Notes: a model not told the origin generated them from the letters alone. A DNA stretch of 64,000 nt from Pseudoduganella albidiflava (GCF_004322755.1 NZ_CP036401.1:1178001-1242000); one strand, 5' to 3'. Counted from the first letter of the stretch, positions 55,665 through 63,250 are shown. Program-made: numbers and translations.

Positions 55665-57010
55665 TCCTGACCAACGATACGACCCGGCTGGCGCTGACCG
55701 CCGCCTGTTTCGCCGCCTACGGCGTCACCTGTTTCCTGCCATGGCTGCGCATGCGCCGCAAGCGCGCCGCCGCCGGCACCGCCGACCCGGCAGGCTGGAT
55801 CGTCGCCTATGCCAGCCAGACCGGCAACGGCGAGGAACTTGCGCAGCAGACCGCGGCCACGCTGCGGCTGGCCGGCATCGGCGTGCGCGTGATGGAACTG
55901 GGCGATGTCTCCGCGCAGGCCTTGCAGGGCGCCGAACGGGCCCTGTTCATCGCCAGCACCTACGGCGAAGGCGATGCGCCGGATGGCGGTGCCGCGTTTG
56001 CCGGCAAGCTGATGACGCGGTCGCTGCCGTTGCCACGCCTGCACTATGGCGTGCTGGCGCTGGGCGACAGCAGCTATGCGCATTTCTGCGGTTTCGGCCG
56101 TGCCCTCGACGGCTGGCTGGCGGCGCAGGGTGCGCAGCCACTGTTCCCTCGGGTGGAAGTGGACCGGGGGGCGACGGCCGACCTGGCGCCGTGGCGCCAG
56201 CAGCTTTCCCACCTGGCCGGCACCAGCGATGCGCCGGATTGGGAAGCGCCGGCATTCACGCCGTGGCGGCTGGCCCGCCGGCGGGTGCTGAATCCGGGCA
56301 GCGCCGGCGCGCCCGTGTACCACATCGAACTGGAGCCCGCGGCCGGTGCGCTGCCGGCCTGGCAGTCCGGCGACCTGGTGCAGGTGGTGCCGCCGGCACA
56401 GGCCGACCGGCCGCGTGAATATTCGATCGCCTCGGTGCCGGCCGATGGCTGCGTGCACCTGCTGGTGCGCCTGCACCGGCACGATGACGGCAGCACCGGC
56501 ATCGCTTCCGGCTGGCTTTGCCAACACGCGGAAGAGGGCGCGCTGGTGCCGCTGCGCCTGCGGCCTCACCGCCGCTTCCGCCTGGAAGACAACGCCGCCC
56601 GTCCCTTGATCCTGATCGGCAATGGCAGCGGCATCGCCGGCCTGCGCGGCCACCTGCGTGCCCGCGTGGCGGCGGGCCAGGGCCGCAACTGGCTGCTGTT
56701 CGGCGAACGCCAGCGCGCCCATGACCTGCACTACGGCGACGAGTTGATGGCCTGGCAAGAGCAGGGCATGCTTGCCCGGCTGGACCTCGCGTTCTCCCGT
56801 GACGGGGCGGGGCGCGGCTATGTGCAAGACTTGCTGGCGCCCGCCGCCGACCTGCTGCGCACGTGGATCGCCGACGGTGCCGCCGTGTATGTCTGCGGCA
56901 GCCTGGAAGGCATGGCCGGCGGCGTCGACCAGGCGCTGCGCGGCATCCTCGGCGATGACGCCGTCGAGGCCCTGGCCGCTGGCGGGCGCTACCGTCGCGA
57001 CGTCTACTGA
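55661..57010 (+). CDS. Membrane-anchored flavodoxin/NADPH reductase (CysJ-like)
   Basis: A 449-residue flavoprotein. One hydrophobic segment (about 8-30) anchors it, followed by basic residues (RMRRKR) that place the rest in the cytoplasm. A flavodoxin domain follows with SQTGNGEEL (52-60) for FMN, then a ferredoxin-reductase part with the FAD motif RPREYSIAS. The NADP region LILIGNGSGIAGLRG ends at YVCGSLEGM. It resembles sulfite reductase alpha subunits and P450 reductase-like donors. The start overlaps the apbE stop. I infer it passes NAD(P)H electrons to the PepSY protein and the flavinylated DUF2271 protein. Confidence 0.92.
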   Translation: MILTNDTTRLALTAACFAAYGVTCFLPWLRMRRKRAAAGTADPAGWIVAYASQTGNGEELAQQTAATLRLAGIGVRVMELGDVSAQALQGAERALFIASTYGEGDAPDGGAAFAGKLMTRSLPLPRLHYGVLALGDSSYAHFCGFGRALDGWLAAQGAQPLFPRVEVDRGATADLAPWRQQLSHLAGTSDAPDWEAPAFTPWRLARRRVLNPGSAGAPVYHIELEPAAGALPAWQSGDLVQVVPPAQADRPREYSIASVPADGCVHLLVRLHRHDDGSTGIASGWLCQHAEEGALVPLRLRPHRRFRLEDNAARPLILIGNGSGIAGLRGHLRARVAAGQGRNWLLFGERQRAHDLHYGDELMAWQEQGMLARLDLAFSRDGAGRGYVQDLLAPAADLLRTWIADGAAVYVCGSLEGMAGGVDQALRGILGDDAVEALAAGGRYRRDVY

Positions 57011-57080
57011 CCAGCTACCATTCCCCGGCCACCGTTTCCCGGTACCGGGCCGCGCATCACCAGCAAATGTTGCCCAAAAC

Positions 57081-57134
57081 CGGGGTCTGACCCCGATGTA
57101 TGGCAATGTTTCCCAAAACCGGGGTCTGACCCCG
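57081..57134. repeat. Two GGGGTCTGACCCC palindromes in tandem
   Basis: The cores CGGGGTCTGACCCCG are at 57081-57095 and 57120-57134, 39 bp apart, each preceded by a TGTTkCCCAAAAC sequence like that in the array at 16724-16820. They lie in the 207-base gap between convergent transcripts. Confidence 0.85.
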
Positions 57135-57150
57135 ATGTCTGGCAACTCAC

Positions 57151-57176
57151 AAAAAAAGCCCCGCGCGAGGCGGGGC
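57151..57176 (-). terminator. Intrinsic terminator of the hemP/DUF2325 cluster
   Basis: On the minus strand GCCCCGC and GCGGGGC pair perfectly, followed by seven T residues. It lies 42 bases beyond the DUF2325 gene stop. Confidence 0.85.
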
Positions 57177-57217
57177 TGGGGAGTTCCGCGAGGTTGCGGA
57201 TGAGAGGTACTCAGTAC

Positions 57218-58387
57218 TCAGGGTGCCAGTTCCTCGAGCCCGCGCTGCAGGCTGGAGATGCTGGGATTGTCGATGAACACGCAGCGCTTGCCGGTGCGCT
57301 TGCAGAAATCCTTCACGCGCCAGTAGGCGCTGTGGCTGATGCAGCCGGTCTGGCAGATCACCAGGTCGGCGGCGGCCAGGCTGGCTTCGAGCTTGCCGGC
57401 GTTGTCTTCGAGGCCGCCGTCATGGTGGGCGAACTGGGCGCCGGCGCGTTCGATCAGGGTCCGGTATGAAGCGACGTTGCCACTGCGGCCCCCCACGCAC
57501 AGGATGCTGCGTTCCGCCAGCCGGATGGGCATGCGGATGATGTGCTCGACCGCTGCCGGTGATGCCGGTTCCTCCTCGCGCGGCGCCGGCTGCGATTGCG
57601 CCTGCACGAGTTCGCGGCGCAGCTCGGCCACCTGTTCGCGCAACTGCCGCTCCCGCTCGTCGCTTTGCTCCAGCCGCTGCGCCAGCCGCTCGCGCGAGGC
57701 CAGGTCAGGGATGGAGTCGCGCAACTGTTCCAGTTCCAGGCGCAGCGCATCGATCATGCTGTCGCGGCTGACCAGCTGGGCGCGCAACTGCATCAGCGCG
57801 CTGGCATCGCGTTCCAGTTCGGCGTTGCGTTCCAGCTGCATGGCGGCGCTGCGCTGCTGCAGCCTGGCCAGCTCGCGCGCCAGCTGCCCGTTTTCCTCGA
57901 CGACGGCATTGAAGCGGTTGATGTCGGCACGGGCGCAGGCGCCGGCCTGGTGCTGGATCATGTGCAAGTCGCGGCACATCCGTTCTTCCAGTTCCGGTGC
58001 GCAGCGGGGATGCGTCAGTCCCGCCCAGAAGGCGCCGGCAACGTCGCCGCCAGCCACCGCGCCCTGCCACAGTTCGGCCACGCCCTCCGTGGTGCGCGCG
58101 GTGCGGAAACGCGTGATCACCGCGGCGTAGCGGCGTTCCAGTTCCTTCTGCAACACCTCGGACAGCCGGTTGCGCGTGCCGCATTCGCTAACGGCGCCCA
58201 CGTGGATTTCATAGTCGTCGGCCAATATCTTGCCACCGGTAACCTTGCCGACCAGCTTGCGCAAGGTGCCGATCGGCAGCGAAACGCCGACCAGCGGGCA
58301 GTGGCAAGTGTGGCCCAGTTCCCAGATGCGGCGGCGGCGCGACGTCTGCGCTTCCTGCGGCTCGGTGGCGGCATGCTTGTCGCACAT
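57218..58387 (-). CDS. DUF2325 domain protein with coiled coil
   Basis: A 389-residue protein. A long coiled coil runs from about 160 to 280 (Leu/Glu/Arg/Gln rich). The C-terminal DUF2325 domain (about 295-389) has the Rossmann-like ILCVGGRSGNVASYRTLIE and HHDGGLEDNAGKLEASLAAADLVICQTGCISHSAYWRVKDFCKR. Cysteines in the N-terminal part (HTCHCPLVG, AVSECGTRN) could bind metal. DUF2325 proteins are uncharacterised. I start at 58387; upstream codons overlap the next gene. Its start is two bases from the stop of the 108-aa gene, so both belong to the transcript starting near hemP. Confidence 0.85.
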   Translation of the reverse strand: MCDKHAATEPQEAQTSRRRRIWELGHTCHCPLVGVSLPIGTLRKLVGKVTGGKILADDYEIHVGAVSECGTRNRLSEVLQKELERRYAAVITRFRTARTTEGVAELWQGAVAGGDVAGAFWAGLTHPRCAPELEERMCRDLHMIQHQAGACARADINRFNAVVEENGQLARELARLQQRSAAMQLERNAELERDASALMQLRAQLVSRDSMIDALRLELEQLRDSIPDLASRERLAQRLEQSDERERQLREQVAELRRELVQAQSQPAPREEEPASPAAVEHIIRMPIRLAERSILCVGGRSGNVASYRTLIERAGAQFAHHDGGLEDNAGKLEASLAAADLVICQTGCISHSAYWRVKDFCKRTGKRCVFIDNPSISSLQRGLEELAP

Positions 58388-58389
58388 GG

Positions 58390-58716
58390 TCAGACCACCT
58401 GTGGCGCCGCGCGGCCCCTGGTCATCAGCCGGGCCAGGAAGCCATCGTCCTTCTTCGGCGGTGGCAGCGAACGCTCGACAACGACGGCCCATTGTTCGGA
58501 CAACTGCTGGCAGGTCGCGGCCAGCACGGGCGACAGGCCCGGCAGGCCGGCCAGTGCCTTCAGGTGGCGTTCGATGACGGAAGCGAGCTTCACGCAGCCC
58601 TTGCCGTCGGCCGTGTAGTGGGACATCAGGTGCAGCACGGCGGACAACATCAGTTCCGGCTGCTGCCCGCCGGTGGTGGGCGCCAGGTAGATCGGGTCGG
58701 TATGGTCGAAAGCCAT
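58390..58716 (-). CDS. Hypothetical protein, 108 aa
   Basis: I do not recognise this 108-residue protein. It is helical-looking (MLSAVLHLMSHYTADGKGCVKLASVIERHLKAL, about 23-55), without signal or membrane segment, and has a basic C terminus. An AGGAGAG box precedes the ATG. It lies downstream of the Fur-controlled hemP and directly before the DUF2325 gene, and similar small proteins are known to me only as hemP neighbours. The 220-base gap to hemP holds no convincing gene. Confidence 0.75.
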   Translation of the reverse strand: MAFDHTDPIYLAPTTGGQQPELMLSAVLHLMSHYTADGKGCVKLASVIERHLKALAGLPGLSPVLAATCQQLSEQWAVVVERSLPPPKKDDGFLARLMTRGRAAPQVV

Positions 58717-58937
58717 CGTACTCTCCTCGGAAACGATCAGCTGGCGGCGGCTGGCTGGGATGATGAGTGGGTGCCTGGCGACAGCGTGGCGGATGAGGCG
58801 ATCGTTCCTCGGGCTGGCCGGGCGAACGCCGCGGAAGAGCCAGCCATGCCGGGTGCCTGCGATGACACTGGCGGGGAGGAACAGGACAGCCGCGCCTTCA
58901 TGCCACGATCGGTGCCGGGTTTCCCGCTGGTTCAGGT

Positions 58938-59120
58938 TCAGGCAGTGAGAATCAGCTTGTTCAGCTGGGTGATGCGCAGGCGATAGATCCGGCCCGCATG
59001 CTCGATCTCGACTTCACGCTGGTCCTGCATCAGGCCTGCGGTGGTCAGGCGGCGTACTGGCGCGGGCTGCCGGGCAGCAGGCACCGGCTTCGATTGGTTG
59101 GCTTGGGTCTGCATGGTCAT
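58938..59120 (-). CDS. hemP: Hemin uptake protein HemP
   Basis: A 60-residue protein of the HemP/HmuP family, which aids heme uptake, in some betaproteobacteria as an activator of the heme receptor operon. The conserved part is RRLTTAGLMQDQREVEIEHAGRIYRLRITQLNKLILTA, ending at the C terminus as in homologues. A second ATG six bases later is an alternative start; AAGGCAAA lies before the first. The Fur box immediately upstream and the distant heme receptor operon with an almost identical box place both in one regulon. Confidence 0.93.
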   Translation of the reverse strand: MTMQTQANQSKPVPAARQPAPVRRLTTAGLMQDQREVEIEHAGRIYRLRITQLNKLILTA

Positions 59121-59128
59121 TTTGCCTT

Positions 59129-59149
59129 AAATAAGAATGATTCGCATTT
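59129..59149. promoter_or_regulatory. Fur box upstream of hemP
   Basis: AAATAAGAATGATTCGCATTT begins nine bases from the hemP ATG and differs at only two positions from the heme receptor box at 8306-8326 over the same 21 bases. Being so close to the start, Fur would block both transcription and possibly initiation. Confidence 0.8.
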
Positions 59150-59195
59150 GCATTATTGGTCAGGGCTGTAAGAAATGCAAGCGTTTTTTTGGTGC

Positions 59196-59275
59196 GCGCG
59201 TGCAGGAAATCGACAGCCCGCGCGTGCAGGAAATTGACAGCCCGCGCGTGCAGGAAATCGACAGCCCGCGCGTGC
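59196..59275. repeat. 24-bp tandem repeat, three and a third units
   Basis: The unit starts GCGCGTGCAGGAAATC and ends GACAGCCC, repeated three times with a single C/T change. It lies in the gap between hemP and the Crp/Fnr gene. A 24-bp unit keeps reading frame, so a minus-strand ORF passes through (ARAVDFLH repeated), but there is no start or family support for it. Confidence 0.85.
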
Positions 59276-59309
59276 CAGGCCGGCGGCATAAAAGGTAAGC
59301 CGGAGGCAT

Positions 59310-59334
59310 AAAAAAAGGCCCGCCGAAGCGGGCC
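59310..59334 (-). terminator. Intrinsic terminator of the Crp/Fnr gene
   Basis: On the minus strand GGCCCGC and GCGGGCC pair perfectly around TTCG, followed by seven T residues, 32 bases after the stop. Confidence 0.9.
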
Positions 59335-59365
59335 CAAGCTGGGTAAGGCAAACAGGTGTGGAACG

Positions 59366-60229
59366 TCAGACCGTGGCCACGAGCTGCACCGGCGGCGTGG
59401 CTGCGGCTTCCGCGGCGGCCTTGGCCCGGTTGGCGGTGGCCTTGCTGCGCGAGCGGGACGGCGGCAGGCGGCGCAGGGTTTTCAATGCATCCGCATCCTT
59501 GATGCCGATCGTGCGCTGGTCGACCGTGATCAAGCCGATTTCGTTGAAGGCGGACAGCGTGCGGCTCACCGTTTCCAGCGTCAGGCCCAGGTAGCTGCCG
59601 ATTTCATGGCGGGTCATGCGCAGGTTGAACAGTTTGCTCGAGTAACCCATCTGGGCGAAGCGGTCGGCCAGCGACACCAGGAAGCGCGCCACGCGGGCTT
59701 CGGCGCTCAGCGCACCCAGCATGCCGATCATCGCCTGTTCGCGCACCAGTTCGCGGCTCATCACGCCGTACATCATGTGTTCCAGTTCCACATGGACGCG
59801 GCCCAATGCCGTCAGCTTCTTGAACGGCAGCAGGATCAGGTCGCAATCGGACAAGGCCACCGCTTCCGACGCGTAATGGCGGCTGTGGATGCCATCCACG
59901 CCCAGCATGTCGCCCTTCATCGGGAAACTCAGCACCTGTTCGTTGCCGAATTCATCGATCAGCACGGTTTTCAGGAAGCCGGAGTTGACGATGTACAGCG
60001 TGTCGAACGGCTGGCCGATCGTGTGGATGCGCTGGCCGGTCTTGAACTGCACATGCTGGAACAGCAGTTCTTCGGCGTTGACGGAACAGGCCGCCGGGAT
60101 GTGCAGGAGGTCGCAGACTTCCTTCAGGTTCGACCAGAGACGGCCCTGGCGCTGGCGACCCGCCTCCATGGCGGGTGTTTGGGCGGCCGGGGCGGCGACT
60201 CGGGCTTCGGACATTTGCGTAGGGAGCAT
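59366..60229 (-). CDS. Crp/Fnr-family transcriptional regulator
   Basis: A 287-residue regulator with a cyclic-nucleotide-binding-like sensor (about 45-160) and a C-terminal helix-turn-helix (TRHEIGSYLGLTLETVSRTL, about 206-225). The recognition helix has Glu219 and Ser222-Arg223, the FNR set, predicting a TTGAT-N4-ATCAA site. However only three cysteines exist (39, 48, 129) and they do not form the N-terminal C-x2-C-x5-C iron-sulfur motif of FNR. The C-terminal 30 residues are basic and Ala-rich. A good AGGAGA box precedes the ATG. Its signal is unknown; an FNR-like site lies near the uspA-type gene 1.9 kb away. Confidence 0.93.
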   Translation of the reverse strand: MLPTQMSEARVAAPAAQTPAMEAGRQRQGRLWSNLKEVCDLLHIPAACSVNAEELLFQHVQFKTGQRIHTIGQPFDTLYIVNSGFLKTVLIDEFGNEQVLSFPMKGDMLGVDGIHSRHYASEAVALSDCDLILLPFKKLTALGRVHVELEHMMYGVMSRELVREQAMIGMLGALSAEARVARFLVSLADRFAQMGYSSKLFNLRMTRHEIGSYLGLTLETVSRTLSAFNEIGLITVDQRTIGIKDADALKTLRRLPPSRSRSKATANRAKAAAEAAATPPVQLVATV

Positions 60230-60326
60230 GCTGATCTCCTGATTTCAGGTCATGTAGTTCGGATTAAAAAACGTATAATTTTTGGTTCGTTTAAAACTAT
60301 TCAAAACTTATCTTGCGGCTTGCATT

Positions 60327-60397
60327 CAGCCTGTTTGCAGCTTGTTTGCAGCTTGTTTGCAGCTTGTTTGCAGCTTGTTTGCAGCTTGTTTTCAGCT
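60327..60397. repeat. 11-bp tandem repeat, GCAGCTTGTTT unit
   Basis: About six and a half units of an 11-bp repeat (GCAGCTTGTTT) in the 550-base gene-free stretch between the Crp/Fnr and response-regulator genes. Units in the middle are identical. An 11-bp step is close to one helical turn, so phased bending is possible. Confidence 0.9.
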
Positions 60398-60530
60398 ATT
60401 CAAAACTCGTTTGCGGCCTGTTTTATGGCTTGTTGTCGGGCTTGTTGCCGGGACTTCTCCGAGGTGTGCAGGAAACCGGCCCTGGTTTGAAACTGCCGGT
60501 TATATTTTTCCGCCGCCATCGGTCGTGCTA

Positions 60531-60602
60531 TCAATCGGCTTCAAATCGGCTTCAAATCGCCTTCGAATCGCCTTCAAATCGCCTTCAAATCGCCTTCAAT
60601 CG
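60531..60602. repeat. Second 11-bp tandem repeat, TTCAAATCGCC unit
   Basis: About six and a half units of a different 11-bp repeat (TTCAAATCGCC/TTCAAATCGGC) begin 133 bases after the first array. Apart from these two arrays, the GTAGG palindrome and a terminator, the 60230-60779 gap holds nothing I can name. Confidence 0.9.
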
Positions 60603-60708
60603 GAGTAGATGTACGGCAACTCGCCTTGAATGGTTTCAGTATGCCAACGAGGGGTGGGGAAGGATATCGGTATGCGCTGAATATGCTCGTAGGAGCCGGC
60701 GCAGATCT

Positions 60709-60724
60709 GTAGGAATATTCCTAC
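60709..60724. promoter_or_regulatory. Perfect 16-bp palindrome GTAGGAATATTCCTAC
   Basis: A perfect palindrome with the same GTAGG-N6-CCTAC arms as 50943-50958. It lies just beyond the 3' end of the minus-strand response-regulator gene and about 480 bases before the divergently placed Crp/Fnr start, so which gene it serves is unclear. An extra GTAGGA lies 20 bases to its left. Confidence 0.45.
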
Positions 60725-60750
60725 TGATCGATATCATGCGTCAGAGTGGG

Positions 60751-60771
60751 AAAGAGGCCCCGAGCGGGGCC
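60751..60771 (-). terminator. Probable terminator of the response-regulator gene
   Basis: On the minus strand GGCCCC and GGGGCC pair around GCTC, followed by TCTTTCCC, nine bases after the stop. The T run is interrupted, so the call is moderate. Confidence 0.55.
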
Positions 60772-60779
60772 AGGCAGGG

Positions 60780-61424
60780 TCAGGACTTGAAGGGAGACAG
60801 CAGTTTGTGCGCTACGGCGTATTGAACCATTTCCGACAGTGAACTCATCCCCATTTTCTGCATGATCCGGGTTTTATGGGTACTGACGGTTTTTACCGAC
60901 AAGTGCAGGCTATTGGCGATTTCGGTGATCGACTTGCCTGAAACGAGCAGCGAAAAAACCTCGAATTCACGGTCCGATAACTGTTTATGCAACAGGCTTT
61001 CATTGGGCATCATGATATTCAGGGCCAGCTGCTCGGCGACCTCGGTACTGATATAAGGCCGTCCGGAGGCCACCTTGCGAATGGCGCCCACCAGCTGCGT
61101 TCCGGCGCTTTCCTTGGTCAGGTAACCCTGGGCGCCGGCGCGAATGGCCCGCACGGCATACTGTTCTTCTTCGTGCATCGTGAGAATCAGCACGTTCAGC
61201 TTGGGGGCTTCGCTGCGAATCTGGCGGATCAGGTCGACACCGCTGCGGCCTGGCATCGACAGGTCGAGCAGCAACAGGTCGAAGCCACCCTGGCGCACAT
61301 GGCGCAGGACCTCGAAGCCGTCGACGGCTTCGCCAACGATGTCGATGTCGGGGGCGCCATCGAGGATGCGCTTGAGGCCCTCGCGCATGATGGTATGGTC
61401 GTCTGCGATGACTATTCTGATCAT
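60780..61424 (-). CDS. NarL/FixJ-type response regulator
   Basis: A 214-residue two-component regulator: receiver domain with acidic pair Asp8-Asp9, phospho-acceptor Asp54 in LLLDLSMPGRSG and Lys104 in YLTKESA, then a LuxR-type helix-turn-helix at about 148-205 (LSDREFEVFSLLVSGKSITEIANSL). No partner kinase is adjacent; the universal stress protein gene is 160 bases upstream on the same strand. I start at the ATG at 61424, which begins MIRIVIADDH as family members do. In related species such regulators next to usp and fnr genes act in oxygen or redox response; here that is only a guess. Confidence 0.94.
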   Translation of the reverse strand: MIRIVIADDHTIMREGLKRILDGAPDIDIVGEAVDGFEVLRHVRQGGFDLLLLDLSMPGRSGVDLIRQIRSEAPKLNVLILTMHEEEQYAVRAIRAGAQGYLTKESAGTQLVGAIRKVASGRPYISTEVAEQLALNIMMPNESLLHKQLSDREFEVFSLLVSGKSITEIANSLHLSVKTVSTHKTRIMQKMGMSSLSEMVQYAVAHKLLSPFKS

Positions 61425-61585
61425 GGATGGTTCGGTGACACTCCGGTATTGCTTATCGTCATCCCGATGGCACCCTGCGGCGCAACACCACGCGCGAGCA
61501 TGGGGTGCGGCAGGCAAGACGGCATCGAGGGCAAGGGCATCAGGGGCGAAAGCATTCAGTGCGGCGGTGGCGGGTGTTGCAAGAC

Positions 61586-62053
61586 CTATTCAGGCAGGGG
61601 TTCTTTCAGCAGGCGGTGCACGAGCACCGGGATCTTCGAGTGGGACAACACCTTGTTCGTGACACTGCCCAGCAACAGCTGGCCCCAGCCGCTGCGCCCA
61701 TGGGAGCCGATGAAGATCAGGTCGCAACCCTTCTGTTCGGCGATTTCTACGATCTTCAGCGCCGCGCTTTCGGAAAATGCCGTCATGCTTTCGCACGGCA
61801 CGCCTTTCTTGTCGCACGATGTCACGATCGACTGCACGTGGTCGCGGCCGGCGCGGCCCATCGCGGCACGGTATTCCTCTTCGCTGGGATAGCTGGGCGG
61901 AATGATCTCGACATAGATCGGATACTGGTATTCGGGCGCGACAAACAGGGCCAGCACTTCGGCGCCGAGTTGCTGGGCGAACGATACACCGGCGCAGGCA
62001 GTCATCCGGGACACGGCGGAACCATCGGTGGTAATCAGAATTTTCCGGTACAT
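61586..62053 (-). CDS. Universal stress protein (UspA family)
   Basis: A 155-residue single-domain Usp protein. The ATP-binding motif G-x2-G-x9-G-S is intact as GSHGRSGWGQLLLGS (about 117-131), and the N terminus is the usual MYRKILITTDGSAVS. A long insert, PEYQYPIYVEIIPPSYPSEEEY, is typical of Usp proteins in this group. An AAGGAGCGGG box precedes the ATG. A TACAAT -10-like sequence and an FNR-like site lie upstream, which suggests induction at low oxygen. The 350-base region up to cheZ otherwise shows nothing I can name. Confidence 0.93.
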   Translation of the reverse strand: MYRKILITTDGSAVSRMTACAGVSFAQQLGAEVLALFVAPEYQYPIYVEIIPPSYPSEEEYRAAMGRAGRDHVQSIVTSCDKKGVPCESMTAFSESAALKIVEIAEQKGCDLIFIGSHGRSGWGQLLLGSVTNKVLSHSKIPVLVHRLLKEPLPE

Positions 62054-62122
62054 ACCCGCTCCTTGAATGCATGCGCACCCGCATTGTAGTCCCGATTCAC
62101 GCCCTTGTCTGGATGCAAACAC

Positions 62123-62136
62123 TTGATCTTCCTCAA
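62123..62136. promoter_or_regulatory. FNR/ANR-like site upstream of the universal stress protein
   Basis: TTGATCTTCCTCAA matches the FNR dyad TTGAT-N4-ATCAA at nine of ten defined positions. It lies 70-83 bases before the usp ATG; a TACAAT-like -10 is centred 44 bases downstream of it, which is not the standard class II spacing. The Crp/Fnr protein at 59366-60229 has the residues that read this sequence. Confidence 0.5.
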
Positions 62137-62404
62137 TGGAGAGATGAGGGAGAGATGAGCTCGGCACAACATTGCTGTCGATACTATCTTTGTACATGAC
62201 AAACATCGCGGCAGGCATCGCGACCCAAATACAACAGAAACCCTTTTTTTCCAGTTGCCGCGCAGGATTGAACCAACCGAGATTGAACAAGCGGACGGGC
62301 CCCTGCTACACTCGCGGAAGTGCGTTAATATTGCCGTGAGTCATCAAGCAAGACACACAGGTAGTTGATACGAAAGCATTTTTTGAATATGGAGAAGCAG
62401 GGAT

Positions 62405-63250
62405 ATGACCGACGCCGCTGATGATTTCGACGCATTATTCGAGGAAGTGTCCGCGCAGCGTGCCAACGCCACCCCGGCACCGGCACCGGCTCCGGCCCCC
62501 GCGCCGGCCGCGGCCGCCGCCGATGACGACCTGGAAAATCTGTTCGACGAAATCGCCTCGACCCGAACCGCGGCTCCTGTAGCCACCGCAGCGCAGGCCG
62601 CTGCCCAGATCGCGGATGCGCCGGTCGCCGAGGAGGGTGCGCAGGATGGCACGATGTTCGAACGCCTGGGCGGCATCGTCCGGCTATTGCACGACTCGTT
62701 GCGCGAACTGGGCTACGACAAGGCGCTGACCGAGGCCTCGAGCCAGATCGTGGATGCCCAGGACCGCCTGGAATACGTGGCTTCGCTGACCGAGCAGGCC
62801 GCCAACAAGGTATTGAACACCCTCGACGACGGCATGCCGGCACAGGACGTGCTGTCGAAGAAGTCGAAGGAAATGGAAGACCGCTGGGCCGCGCTGTTCG
62901 AAGGCAAGCTCAGCATTGAAGAATTCAAGGCGCTGGCCGGCGATTCGCGTGCGTTCGCGCATGCCGTGTCCGAAGCCACCGAAGCGGAAAAGGCGCGCCT
63001 GCTGGAAATCATGATGGCGCAGGACTTCCAGGACATCACGGGCCAGCTGATCAAGAAGGTCGTGATCATCACCAAGACGGTCGAGCAGGAGCTGGCACAG
63101 TTGCTGAAGGATAATGCACCGCCCGACAAGCGCGAACTGATTGCGCAGAAAGAGGCCCTGGAGGTGTCGCTGATGAGTGGCCCGTCGGCCCCGTCCGTGG
63201 CCCTGAACCAGGACAACGTGGACGACCTGCTTGCCGACCTGGGGTTCTGA
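62405..63250 (+). CDS. cheZ: Protein phosphatase CheZ
   Basis: CheZ removes phosphate from CheY-P and so ends the tumble signal. The 281-residue product is longer than the 214 of E. coli because of an N-terminal Pro/Ala linker (APAPAP tract, about 23-39). The active-site helix carries the signature AQDFQDITGQ (205-214) and the C-terminal CheY-binding peptide DNVDDLLADLGF ends the protein. cheA overlaps its stop (TGATG). An AGAAGCAGGG sequence precedes the ATG. Confidence 0.95.
   Translation: MTDAADDFDALFEEVSAQRANATPAPAPAPAPAPAAAAADDDLENLFDEIASTRTAAPVATAAQAAAQIADAPVAEEGAQDGTMFERLGGIVRLLHDSLRELGYDKALTEASSQIVDAQDRLEYVASLTEQAANKVLNTLDDGMPAQDVLSKKSKEMEDRWAALFEGKLSIEEFKALAGDSRAFAHAVSEATEAEKARLLEIMMAQDFQDITGQLIKKVVIITKTVEQELAQLLKDNAPPDKRELIAQKEALEVSLMSGPSAPSVALNQDNVDDLLADLGF

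Noticed and set aside
59014..59337. 107-codon minus-strand frame with ARAVDFLH repeats
   Set aside because: It owes its length to a 24-bp repeat, starts in the Crp/Fnr terminator, and overlaps hemP and its Fur box.
59196..60602. Repeat arrays considered as CRISPR
   Set aside because: Units of 11 and 24 bp are directly adjacent with no unique spacers, and no cas genes are near.
60313..60825. 170-codon plus-strand frame through both 11-bp arrays
   Set aside because: Repetitive leucine- and serine-rich product arising from the repeats, running into the end of the response-regulator gene on the other strand.
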